64,000 nt of DNA from Athripsodes cinereus (taxonomy: Eukaryota; Arthropoda; Insecta; Trichoptera; Leptoceridae). The notes beneath the pieces are model-generated. The model ran no database searches, was not told where the DNA came from, and saw only the letters and a list, made by a program, of their open reading frames with translations. Below are positions 47,781 to 58,780 of the stretch, piece by piece. Location of the stretch: assembly GCA_947579605.1 (NCBI GenBank), contig OX388312.1, positions 20,607,313-20,671,312 on the forward strand. Reading direction: 5' to 3'. The number at the start of each line of letters is the position of its first letter. Position 1 is the stretch's first letter. Both the position numbers and the translations under genes were made by a program.

Positions 47781-50069
47781 TCACTCGCTCGATTTTGACT
47801 ATTAATTGCGGTGTTGCCATTAGGCAAAATGTGGCTGACAGGAAAAATTAAACCACGAATAATAATATCATGCTACACTATATACAACCGAGCCGTTTTC
47901 TATCATAAGTTTCGCCACACACATGATATCTTATAGGGGTTATTTTTTGCCTTTTTTTATGGTTTCATTATTTAAATACCTAATATTTATTACATAACTT
48001 TAAACAAATGCAATACTCTTAACTTAACTCTAAACTTATCTGCCAAATTATGTCGATATCATGTTTTTCTTTAAATTATCTTTTTGCTGTACAATCTTTA
48101 TAATTACATAAGTATAAAACTTTGGAAAACATTTCGAGATTTATGCCACGTATACGCTTTCATACTGATACATAATTCATTTCTTATGAATTTGTTTACT
48201 TGTTGAAGTTTTTGAAAATAAAATACTTATATTGATTTTAGATACACGTGCTTGTGTGAAATGCCATGCTTGATTTTTTGGGAGAGTAAAATAAAATAAT
48301 TACATAATTATTTCCGAATGATGGAATTCAAAACTATATAGGTTAGGTATATATATATATATATATATATAGATTCATACAAACACAACCTTATTCCCAA
48401 ATGGAACCTCTAGGTACATTTAGGAATCCTAATTAAGTAACTATATTTTATCAATATACACGCCTTTATTATTTACACAAACTCACGTAGGAATATAAAA
48501 GTTTTCCAATGTGTGGGTAAAACCAACATCCAAAAACTTTACCTCTTATTATTAGTAGTAGCAGTAAGAACAGAATCAATCCATGAAAGGAAGAGGATGG
48601 TATGGGTTGACCAACCTGATAATTAAATTACATTTAACCGTTATGCCAACCGTAGGAATACATCAAGGGGAACCTCTTTAACAGTAGCTGCTGGGAAAAG
48701 ATATATTAATTTAACATCATTACATATTATATACTTAAGCTACACTGCGAAAGTAGACATTCACGTAGGTATAATAATAAATTGGAGATCTGCACGACGT
48801 TTTTCCTATTTTATTTTATCAATACTGAGATGATTTTTTGACCAAAATTTATACTTTCTTTTTACTAACTTGAATGATGAAATATAAATATTATTATTAC
48901 GTAAAGTAAATAATTAAACTAACCCATGTTTGAAAAATTAAAGGCTTAATTGATTTATCTATTTATATATTCCTAGATCCCTGTAATAAATCTAAATACG
49001 ATGAAGAACAGTATTAATAATCAAAGTAGTTATACAGTTTCAATATAATTATTATGGAATATGGCATGAAAACCACATCATATTTTATCCTATCAACAGC
49101 CCTTAACAAACATATTTTGTTGGATCAATTTCATTTTAGTAAAGTACACATCTCTGTTAGTAGGTTTATATTGTAACTCGTATATAATGTTTATTATAAC
49201 TATACACCACCGTATAAATTCATGATTTTCGTTGAGGTAATTATTAGCTTTCACGCATTATACCAAAGAGTAATTAGATTCAAAGCTTATTATAATTATT
49301 ATAATCGTACTCTGGATTAGCGTTGTGTTTGATTTTCATTACTAAAGTCGACAAAATTTTGATACAATATGCTTTGGTATGTGATCGCGGGATCATACAT
49401 ATAATATTATCACGTTATCTAAACATTAATATTATGTAGTATATCAACTTACAATAATTAATTTAGCATTGTGTGTCACGTTTTCATACAAAAATAATTA
49501 AGGAAAGAGTTAATAGGTAAAGAATATTTACTTCACTTATCTTAGAGGTAGGTACTAACTATGTAAAAGTTTCTAGACATTTTTAAAATTGACTTGAACG
49601 ATTTTGTATTTTGTAACGAACTATTCAAGACTGCAACAGCTTGTCAATGTATTTTATTAACAAATATTTGCCTATAATATAAAATATTTTACATCAATAA
49701 TCGTTATTGGTTAATTTCTTCCATCAATCTTCGTTTTTGGTGAACATTCATAAACACGATCTTGCGGAAATCGTTAATACGTTCAAATTAATGAAAATCT
49801 TGTTCCTGTTCCAATCTTAAAATTAAGAACGTTACGTCGCATTCGTCAGTCGTTATTTTATGTAGGTAGAAAATTAATTTTCTTAAAATTATATCAGTTT
49901 TATTTTAGCTTGTTAATATAAATATTTTCTATTTACAACAAACACTTCAAAACACTCAATACCTACCTTGGTTCATAGATTCATCACAGTTACATGGTCT
50001 TTAATTATTCTGCGATTTGATAATTATCCTACTTATTCAATTTACAAGATGATAATATGTACATATGTT
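47781..50069. other. Unassigned AT-rich DNA
   Basis: No supported gene. Contains an (AT)11 microsatellite at about 48348-48371. Confidence 0.45.
48348..48371. repeat. (AT)11 microsatellite
   Basis: Uninterrupted TA/AT dinucleotide run. Confidence 0.9.
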
Positions 50070-50185
50070 ACATGAGGTTCGCCACCCATCCTGAAAATCT
50101 TATTTCTTTGATGATATGGAGAGTACAGCTTGCATGTTCATTACATGGTTTACTGGCTACTCTACTCGTAGGATATGTCATGATT
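50070..50185 (-). repeat. Dispersed repeat M copy
   Basis: Minus-strand copy; shared blocks CCACCCATCCTGAAAATC, CAGCTTGCATGTTCATTAC and ACTCGTAGGATATGTCATGA in + orientation. Confidence 0.6.
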
Positions 50186-51300
50186 GTGAAGTTGTGTAGT
50201 AGTACTTAGTAGTAATATGTTACAGGAGTGTCAATATATTACATTTATTTTTATAAAATATTTACATAAGTACGTATGTACATTAATATCATTTTTAAAT
50301 ACGAGTATATATGCTTTTTTTGATAAAAAAAAAAATGTATATATGTGAAAGAAATTTATTGCGAGACTAAAATAAAACGAACTATTTTTTTTTATCGTTT
50401 AAGGAGAAGAACTGAAAACATCAAAATAAATACGTATAAAATATTATAAAATAAACTGCATGTTTGCATCAAATTAAAATAAGGTTATTTTATTTTTACA
50501 ACCTCGATTCCATATTATGTGAGGTATGCGAATTAAAAATGCACGTTCACAGTAACACATAATATGTTATTTTAATGAGGTTTATTGAGTATGTTTCGTA
50601 ACAATATTATGCTTTTAATACTATAACTATACTCACACTAGCACCATGAAGGTTCTGAGTATATAATTTTGATTAAAAAAATAAAATAGTTTATTACGGT
50701 AGTACACGACATCAATATAGTACTTTGATGCCATGTAATTGATTTTAATAATATGGTTTATGAAATAAACATACCTCGCTTTCATTGAATTTATATAATT
50801 TGATGATTACGTAGCTACACTTACCGGGAAATTCATAAGCAGCCTCTGCTTATTTTGTATTCAATACTAAATTATACACTACAACGGTAATAAACAATGT
50901 AGGTACATATTTTTGTAGTATTATTGAAAAACTCGATACATAACTACTAACGTCAGAATACGTTATTCTATCCACCTACAAGCAGAACCTATGTTCTCGG
51001 AGAACCACCTATAGAAAAGGCAATGGTTTTTTTAATATTGTTTGTTCGGATAAAGACATATTCCACATAACGTATGCCGAATTTATAAGGAAAGTAGAAA
51101 CACTATTGGAAGACATCGCTTCTGCGATAAACTCGCCCATTGCACAATATCATTTATTTGTATCACATTGTTTTATAACTTGGTAATTATTGTATGTTCC
51201 TTTTTGTGCAATAAAGTTTAATATTATTATTACTATTGTAAATGTTTGTTTTCTCTGGGTTCGCATTGGCCGAAAGCTGAAATGTTCCCAGTAGATTATG
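50186..51300. other. Unassigned AT-rich DNA
   Basis: No gene or repeat family recognised. Confidence 0.4.
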
Positions 51301-51545
51301 GTGTACATACATACATACATCTTCTTCCCCTTGTCCTAGTTGGGTCGGAGGCCCATTGCGCTTAGGTACCTCCTCCAGAGATCCCTGTCCACCGCTGCTT
51401 CCAGGAACTCTGGCCACTCCAAACCAAGTCTTTCATCACACAAGTTTGACACCTGCCCTTGCCAGCTTCTTCTAGGGCGGCCCACCGGTCTTCTGCCCTC
51501 TCCCACAGCCTCCAAAGATCTAAGTGGTAGTCTGTCCTCTGGCAT
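51301..51545 (-). pseudogene. Non-LTR retrotransposon ORF2 C-terminal tail, type T2
   Basis: The minus frame 51336-51545 reads GRRPVGRPRRSWQGQV, then LGLEWPEFLEAAVDRDLWRR and a short end. GRPR.SW and DRDLWR match the GRPR...DR..W tail of insect non-LTR ORF2 proteins. Two other copies: 60035-60155 (+) and a degraded one at 28080-28180. The ACATACATACATACATC run on its 3' side (51302-51322) mirrors the ATGTATGTATGTATG run after the 60035 copy, marking the element's 3' terminus. Confidence 0.6.
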
Positions 51546-51547
51546 TA

Positions 51548-51790
51548 TGGTGTCTTTTCAATAATTACATACATACCATCACGCCGCTTTCCTCGCGGGT
51601 AGGCAGAAAGGATCGAGCGCCACTTCCTTCTATCCTTGCGTACATATTTCGCTTCCGTCACTGTCATACAATTCCTTAAGCATGCTCTCCTTTTCAATGT
51701 GCTCACGTGACCGTCCTGTAGGATTTGATTTAAATTATCTTGCCATTTGATTCTCGGACGTCCACGTCTCCGAGCACCATTGCTCTCAGC
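51548..51790 (-). pseudogene. Non-LTR retrotransposon ORF2 C-terminal tail, type T1
   Basis: Minus frame with GARRRGRPRIKWQDNLNQIL, RRACLRNCMTVTEAKYV and DRRKWRSILSAYPRGKRRDG. This is the best preserved of three T1 copies (others at 890-1090 and 54055-54275). No RT, endonuclease or catalytic part is present. T1 and T2 tails abut here. Confidence 0.65.
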
Positions 51791-52396
51791 CAATTATATC
51801 CTTTCCAATAACCTTACCTTGTATGTAACCAATCGTTCTTACATAGAAAAAATATTTTAAGTTAATTTCGAGTCCACTGTAAGATATTTTATAATAACAG
51901 TTTTACGTCTGTGATTGCCCTCCACTGACTATTTTATTTATATTATTTTTACAGCACATTGGCTTAAATATAAATCATTACTTAATAAGTATCATAAAAT
52001 GAATATTCACACAGTTTCGTTTCTAGTATTAAATTTATTTATACTTGTACCTTTTCATTTATCAATGTATTTATTGTTTTGTTCACTTAATAACGTAGAA
52101 ACATTAGCACAATTTCTTAAAAAAACTTATTTATTTTAAATTTGTTTTATAAATTTATGAAGTAAGGAATTTCAAATAGTAATCAATCAATTACAATATT
52201 TCTAGTTTGATTGATGTACGATATGTCTCCAAGGGTTTCTTTTCAACGTTGAATTTGTGCACTGTTTAAATATAACACTAAATAATATGAAATATTTAAT
52301 TTATTTACCACATCATCAGTCTGTTTCCTGATAAAGCAAAAAGTGTTCCAAAAAATATCACAGAAGATAAATTATCTAATGACATAGTTTAAGCTT
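51791..52396. other. Unassigned AT-rich DNA
   Basis: No supported gene. On the minus strand near 52310-52317 CTGATGATGTGG is followed by TAAATAAATTAAATATTT, resembling the end of the 4552 palindrome (CTGATGATG...GTGAATAAATTTAATTT) but without the hairpin and GAAA parts. Confidence 0.35.
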
Positions 52397-52535
52397 CTAC
52401 TACTACTACTACATTACGGCACATCCCACAAAAGGGGTAGTCAGCGAATTTACTGCAAGTGATTAACATGCAGATTTTCCTTTCCGTGCCAATAAAAAAG
52501 TTAGACACTCGAGATGCGTTGCATATATCATTGTA
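52397..52535 (+). repeat. Dispersed repeat M copy
   Basis: Starts with TACTACTACTACTACATTACG and contains GATTAACATGCAGATTTTCC and CCGTGCCAATAAAAAAGTTA, parallel to the 62381 copy (ATAAACATGCAAATTGTC, CATGTCAATAAAAAAGTCA). Confidence 0.7.
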
Positions 52536-52575
52536 GATGTCAAATATCTTGTATTTGAAGTTTTGCAAATACCAG

Positions 52576-52724
52576 AGCCCGTAGACAATTTGTACTTAGC
52601 GATCGTCTACTGGCGAACTTTTCGACAATCTACCTACACGTACCGTATAATTATGCGTTATTGTTGCAGTTATTGACGAAAATTCGTTTGTAGGCGATCG
52701 CCAAGTACAAATTGTCTACGGGCT
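52576..52724. mobile_element. Foldback MITE copy 1 of a tandem pair
   Basis: 149 bp. TIRs: AGCCCGTAGACAATTTGTAC then TTAGCGATCG; the right end is its reverse complement with one change. Subterminal blocks (GGCGAACTTTTCGACAAT against ATTGACGAAAATTCG) extend the fold. A second, related element follows 2 bp later. No coding capacity; superfamily unknown. Confidence 0.8.
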
Positions 52725-52726
52725 AG

Positions 52727-52877
52727 GACCCGTAGACAAACCGCACTTGGCGATCGACTACTGGCGAATTTTTCGACAATCTACCTGCAATGTGCCGTGT
52801 AATTATGCGTTATTGTTGCGGTTATTGTCAAAAATTCGTTTGTAGTTCATCGCCAAGTGCGGTTTGTATAGAGGGTC
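52727..52877. mobile_element. Foldback MITE copy 2 of a tandem pair
   Basis: 151 bp, similar to copy 1 in the middle, but its TIR reads ACAAACCGCACTTGGCGAT at the left, with the matching ATCGCCAAGTGCGGTTTGT at the right. The extreme ends have diverged (CCCGTAGAC against CCCTCTATAC). Confidence 0.8.
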
Positions 52878-53139
52878 TGCTTTTTACAGGACACCAGCGA
52901 CACCACGGGGTAGTAAGGTACCAACCTACATAGTATGGTGGCGCTGATTTTACACGCACCTGATTTCATGTACCCATTTGAGACAAAATATGTTTTTTTC
53001 TCAGGGTTACGTACCTAATTAGGTATTCTCTCTGTAAAGATAATTTATTTAGTTAACTGGAGAATATTGAATTAAATCTCGTCGGATGAGGAATATCGTT
53101 AACTTGCAGAAATTTCTTCATATCAACAAAACATCAGAG

Positions 53140-53336
53140 GCCTGAGTCAATAACACATTTTTACGTTACGTTTTCGTTCCGTTAGCGTTCTAATGTAGAC
53201 GATGTTGCGCCAAAGTGTTAATTTTCGTAACTATTGTGTATCTTAGCAACGAAATTGACACTTGCTTGCAATTTCGTCTATACTCGAACGTTAACGGAAC
53301 GAAAACGTAACGTGCAAATGTGTTATTGACTCAGGC
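53140..53336. mobile_element. MITE with ~51-bp TIRs
   Basis: Left end GCCTGAGTCAATAACACATT then TTTACGTTACGTTTTCGTTC and CGTTAGCGTTC; the right end is its reverse complement with about three changes. 197 bp in total, no ORF, no clear target duplication. Confidence 0.85.
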
Positions 53337-54054
53337 ATCTGGCGTGTAAACTTGAATTTGTACAGAGACATGTTATTACATAATAATATATAAAATAACA
53401 ACTTTTCACTCCTTAATCATTATTGCTGTGCATTGTTTTGGTTCTGCGAAAACTTATCGTAACAAGTGTCTGTAACGGCGAGTATATTATGTATACCACT
53501 GTTGTACCATTCTGTAAACAAGCACTTAACGAATGACCTTAAGTCAAATAGAAGCCATTGTGCGCCGTGACCCAACAATTTATTGACAGAAGTTTCTTAG
53601 GTTGAAACTTTGTTTATTCTGATAATTGCGTTTACCAAGACACAATTAAGTACGCTGGCTGTAGAGTTATGGGTAAGCATTATGTAACAAGGTAGGTTTC
53701 TACTATACTAATACTAACCTACCTACAAAACTTACGCTGTTGCAAATTTTCTGTGCGGTTTCTTGAATATCTTCAACAATTAGGTAAATAAATCAAATTA
53801 CATGTAGAATACAGGAAATTTCTTACTTTATATCGCATTTTTGACAAAAAAAAACTTTATATCAAGCATAGAAGTGTGACTATGGTTTGTTTCTCAACTT
53901 CCCGAGAAATGCATCTCGGAATTCTCACGCCCCGAAAAACCAAAACACTGGAGAATTGACAAATCGTAAATGTAAGTGAAAATTGATTCATGATTCTTTT
54001 TTGAATGAAACTAAGCGGAAAAATATTTGTAATGATTACTATAATATACTATAC
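53337..54054. other. Unassigned AT-rich DNA
   Basis: No gene or repeat family recognised. Confidence 0.4.
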
Positions 54055-54275
54055 CCTCAAGCCGTGTCCCAAGTGGGGTAGGCAGAGAGAACGGAACGCA
54101 AACGGATCTATCTTTACACACTTCCTTCGCTTCCTCCACATTCATACAGTTTCTCATACACGCACGTCGGTTCCTCTTACTCAACACGCGGTCGTCCTTG
54201 AGAATTTGGTCCACGTGATCAAGCTACGTGGTCCTCGGACGCCCGCGTTTCCTCACACCCTTTCTTTCAGACAAG
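54055..54275 (-). pseudogene. Non-LTR retrotransposon ORF2 C-terminal tail, type T1
   Basis: Minus strand with VRKRGRPRTT, an in-frame TAG, then LDHVDQILKDDRVLSKRNRR, ACMRNCMNVEEAKEVCKDR and a frameshifted remnant of the WRS-LSAYP end. Third copy of T1. Confidence 0.6.
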
Positions 54276-54836
54276 TGTAATGATAAACTTCTATGAAATA
54301 ATTTAAAAAGTTTAATGTCTCATGGCTTTTAATGTAATAACATAAAATTATACATGTTGAATCGTGGTCATTAAATTTTTTTGTTATCATATATTTTATA
54401 ATTATTTTTCATACACCCTTTTCATTTCATGACATTTCAAACAGTGACCGTGACGAGTGAAAATGAGGTTTTGTTTAACGGTTTATCGAATATTTTTTTA
54501 TTTATTTCAAAACCCCTGGCCACTTTAAAAACATTTTAACGTTTTGTAACAATTTGTGAAAATAATATAGAAAAGTGCTTACGTAAAATGGCGTAGTAAT
54601 ATATGGACAATTTGTAAAGCGCCGTTTACTCATGACATGATCTCTTAACAGGATCTCACCCTATTGTGTGTCTGTTGTCTGAAGTTCCAGGCAAAAATGT
54701 GTATTTTCAGCTTCCTTCTGAAGCCCTCTTATTCATTTTGTGTTAAGAAAAAAAAAACTCTGACAGATTACTATTTTCCGGGTAAATTGCTTCACATATA
54801 CATAAGTAGAAACTTGGGCCCTCAAAGCGGACACAA
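54276..54836. other. Unassigned AT-rich DNA
   Basis: No gene or repeat family recognised. Confidence 0.35.
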
Positions 54837-55200
54837 TGAACCGCATAGAAGCATTTGATATGTCGCTTCATCGCAAAATTCTCCGCATCTCATGAACTAT
54901 TAATTGGTCACCAACAAAGGTTTTGCGAAGAGAAAGAGAGATGTTTTCCAGTATAAAGATGAAGAAAACGGCATATTTACGGCACGTTTTCCGAAATGAA
55001 AAATATGGTTTGCTCCAACTCATCGTGAGGAGTAAAATTGAGGGAAGTCGCGGTGTGGGAAGGCGGCAGATGTTCTAGCTAGGAAACATTAAAGAGTGGA
55101 CCGAAAGCCAAAGGGTGGAAGTGCTGTTCCGGTTAGTACAGGACAGAGAAGCCTGCGCAAGGGTTGGTAGTCGACGCAAGGGACGGTGGGTAGTCGACGT
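54837..55200 (+). pseudogene. Non-LTR retrotransposon (RTE-like) ORF2 C-terminal fragment
   Basis: One + frame with two stops, TGA after LHRKILRIS and TAG after RRQMF (about 55075-55077). It reads KTAYLRHVFRNEKYGLLQLI, RSKIEGSRGVGRRQMF and later IKEWTESQRVEVLFRLVQDR. The order R-LRISW..., GH(V)-R-E-Y-LLQLI, G-I-G-RG-GRR matches the post-RT tail of endonuclease-RT elements widespread in insects. The RT core is absent. Confidence 0.75.
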
Positions 55201-55464
55201 TGGAGGGACCTGATAATCTTAAAATCGACGGTAGGTTACGTTCAGTAATCCAATTATTATTGTTTATAATGATGCATCCATTTATTTGAATATGTTGAAT
55301 GGGTTAATAATTCTAAGTTAAATTTTATTTTTCAGAATTTAAAGGAAATTTAATCTCATTAATTGTATCGGCATTTACTTTGTAACACTTCATTTTAAAT
55401 TATCAAATAAAATAAAATAAATATTTATTATTTTTGTTTCGTGTTACTGTTGAGTAAGACTAAC

Positions 55465-55507
55465 GCACGACCGGTTTCGTGGACTCCGAGTTCGCATCAT
55501 CAGGTGC
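55465..55507 (-). ncRNA. Hammerhead-like motif, left arm
   Basis: Exact mirror of the right-arm motif, read on the minus strand from GCAC (55507-55504) through CTGATGA, hairpin, GAAA and CCGGTC to GTGC (55468-55465). See 55868-55910 for structure. Confidence 0.6.
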
Positions 55508-55867
55508 TGATCTATACTGAATTAAAACAAAACAAATACAAAAGTTCGTTAGGGTTTACAGTGAGGGTGTAGGGGTAGGCGTGACCACTCTTTTAGCAAC
55601 CATAGTTTAAAATTATTACATACACACACATACCGACCAACTTTGACAGCACTGGAAGCAATAGAAATTAATAAAAATAATAACTCGACTAAAACAGCTA
55701 TTAATAATAATAATCTTCCGAATTCATCTCCCTTACTACAACTATTCCCCATCTCATATTCCAAGAACTCCACGCCTGAAACCAACACGACCCCGCCTAC
55801 CCCTACACCCTCACTGTAAACCCTAACGAACTTTTGTATTTGTTTTGTTTTAATTCAGTATAGATCA

Positions 55868-55910
55868 GCACCTGATGATGCGAACTCGGAGTCCACGAAA
55901 CCGGTCGTGC
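55868..55910 (+). ncRNA. Hammerhead-like motif, right arm
   Basis: In order: GCAC (55868-55871) pairing with GTGC (55907-55910) as stem I; CTGATGA (55872-55878); one extra T (55879); stem II 55880-55896 (GCGAACT, CGG loop, AGTCCAC) with A·C mismatches at two positions; GAAA (55897-55900); CCGG (55901-55904), giving C-G and A-U pairs with a CG loop; and TC (55905-55906). Predicted cleavage is between 55906 and 55907. The stem II mismatches suggest decay by G-to-A changes. Layout is the same as at 4619-4663, including the extra T. Confidence 0.6.
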
Positions 55911-55978
55911 GTTAGTCTTACTCAACAGTAACACGAAACAAAAATAATAAATATTTATTTTATTTTATTTGATAATTT

Positions 55979-58310
55979 GAAATTTAATCTAATTGGAAGC
56001 GTTATTCGCTATTCTTATACAATTTAAAAAACACAATTTCTTTGAATACTTTTAAACTATTACATAGTACCGTGCAGTTGCCCTGTTTTTAGCAATTAGT
56101 TTAAAATAATAATATCTAAGTTTTAGGCCAATATCATTACTTCACATTATGTATGTATTCTCAAGAAGCACGAGTGTCATTAAAATTAGAACTATGTATT
56201 TTATACAAAGATATTATTGATCTATACGTAAGTATACATTATTATACACACCAGTGGGTGAATATATTACATCCTGTTTTAAGTTATTTATAGCTAAGCA
56301 GAACATAAGCTGTTTCTGAAGAAAATGTTCGTCTTATGGTATTATTCTCAATGACAAGGGTTAGTAGAAACCTGCCATAAATTGGTTTTCTATATTTATG
56401 TAGATATTTAGATATACCAACAACTTTGTCGTTCATACACTAAAATAAATTTTCTTTATCCAAACTTTCGTAAGAAGTAACTTTTCAGGTAATGGTATAA
56501 TATTAAATGAATTGAAAAATCCAAATTTACGCATTAACTTTTTTAGTCCTCCAAGAATCAATAAAAGTTTGATAATAAACATTGAATGATAATTGAAGTA
56601 GAGCACCTGGATAGCACAGAAGTCTGGGAGCTATCATTTGTCAGAATTTCTACAGCCCTTTAGGTTTGACGCATGGCACCTCTTACGTCGACAAATTTGT
56701 TGGTGTAAAAAAATATCGAATAAATGTAACTCTCCGGAATCGGCGGGTTTCCTGCAATACAACTTACCACTTTTATACATCGTACTAACAAACATTATAT
56801 AAGAAACTCACAACAAATGTAACATATTATATATGATCTGCATAATCTGCAACATTATCAATATGTAGAAGAATAAAAGGTATTGCGAGGATAGAATTAA
56901 CTTCACCAACCAACATAATATGTATGTACCTTGTTCAATTTCAAAATATCAAATAAAAGGATTTAATATATAGATATTTTATAATACTTATGTAGATATA
57001 ATGTCGGCGTTTTTTTAATAAGTAATCAAAAGTAAATGATGGAAGTCCTGGACAATCAACAAAATATAATAATATTTGGATTGAAATCACCTGAAGCAGG
57101 AATGAAAAAAATATTTCCTCTTTACATATCAAATGAATGATTTATGAAATCAAAAGTAAAAAATAAACTTAACAAAACAAACAACAAAATTGGGTATTAT
57201 CGTATGAGAAGGTTTTAATAGTAAAAATAAACCAATAATGTCTTTTGATAACGTATTCAGCAAAAATATGAAATATTTGTAATGCAAGAGAGATCATGCT
57301 CCTGGCTGAGTCATGTTTTGGAAAAGTCAAATGATAGTCTGCCAAAAAGGGCACTTTTATTTCGTCCACAAGGTTTCCGACAACTTTGATATCCATTTTA
57401 TCGCAAAACACTATTCGTGTGACAACAAAATTAGAGCGCTAGAAATGTCATCGAAAGAGGTGACTCAATTGGCCCAATGACCCTCTGTATATAGGAGCGA
57501 AGTTTCAGTCTTTTGCTCCGTGTGTCGATATTTGATTAATGATGATGTTGATTAACATAACGGAGTAAAATGATGCTCTATTCCATTTTCAGAAAATTTA
57601 TTCTTTTCCAGGGATGGTCTCGGTTTGTTGATGTGGAAGACAATGCAATTTTGAGGAGGAGTTAGAAATAATATAAACAAATAATAATTATAATGAGGTT
57701 TCTTACACAACAGGCTAAGTGTGTGATAATGGCGATGAATAATCCACACCAAATCCATTTAAGTGTTCTCGGTGAATATTCATATAGGTATCCGATCAAG
57801 TTATTTTTTAATATTTTTTCAGCTGCTGTTTGGGTCATTGCTGGAAAGTCTTTTTTATGTATATAGGTATATGCTTCGGACTATATGTTATGTAACATGC
57901 GATATTATCAATAGTTTTTTTTTCTATTCTGTGATATAACCTTTCTATTGGGAAACGAATATTATCTTTGTATTTATTTTTTTAACATATCATGTCAACA
58001 TAAGCCAATAAATGAATTCGATTCAGATAACAAACTTAATAATAAAATTTGTTAAACATTCAGTTCACATTTAAATTTATCGTAATAATCCTTTGTTTTT
58101 CTTTGTCTTGAAAATAAACAACAGGAGAAAACGGGCAAACGAGAGAAACAAAAGGAAATAAAATAAATATGTTAAAATCACGAGATTTCTATACAAAATG
58201 CCAAATAGAATTCAGCAGCGAGCCTAAATAGATTATCCCTTACCAAAAATGACAAAGGATATTTTTATTTTATTTATGATATACGATCTAAACGATATAA
58301 ATATCTATGT
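55979..58310. other. Unassigned AT-rich DNA
   Basis: No supported gene. The minus frame 57169-57411 begins MFCDKMDIKVVGNLVDEIKV with protein-like codon mix, but no domain is recognised and no splice structure is clear; I leave it uncalled. Confidence 0.35.
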
Positions 58311-58780
58311 GTCGCCGGCCGACAGTTGCATTAGCCAGTTGACAAAATGGCTAGGCGCTAAGTTAAATGGCGGCATTATATTGAATGCCTAACCGCGTTT
58401 CGTTGAATCACAAAGACGCGCCAAACTTTCAACGTTCAGCCTGATTGTAGCACTAGAATTCGTAAACGTTGCATTACCTACGCTATCTGGCAATACTACA
58501 TGGCTATACTAATTGGAAGCTAGCGCTTAATTAACCGCCTAGCCAAAAACACGATAGCTTCTCTCATGGAAGGATTCCAGTCAAATGATTCCACACGTGG
58601 AAGCTATGGTGGTTTTTTGGCTGGCCAACCTTGCAGTGGACAAGATTTGTTTAGAGTAGAATTCGTATTAATGGATGCTCCCATACCTCTGCGCTATCTG
58701 GGTGGTCGGTGGGTCTTCTCCAATAATCGCCTCGCCATGTAGTTATTTGGCTATTGCGACTATCAGGCGGTGACGTATTT
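58311..58780. repeat. GC-richer repeat block with imperfect inverted ends
   Basis: Unlike its surroundings. AAAATGGCTAGGCGCTAAG near 58345 is mirrored imperfectly by CGCTTAATTAACCGCCTAGCCAAAAA near 58526-58551. Probably a DNA transposon or Helitron relic; boundaries and class unknown. Confidence 0.35.

Larger units (their letters stand above)
55397..55978. repeat. 185-bp inverted repeat with 212-bp spacer
   Basis: Arms 55397-55581 and 55794-55978 are perfect reverse complements by eye. The arms carry hammerhead-like motifs facing outward (55465-55507 minus; 55868-55910 plus). The spacer (55582-55793) is AT-rich with no motif recognised; its minus frame 55549-55788 is not protein-like. The structure resembles inverted terminal repeats of a truncated Penelope-like element. 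Confidence 0.92.

Noticed and set aside
57169..57411. 80-codon minus frame
   Set aside because: No domain or homologue recognised and the second half is AT-biased low complexity; not enough to call a gene.
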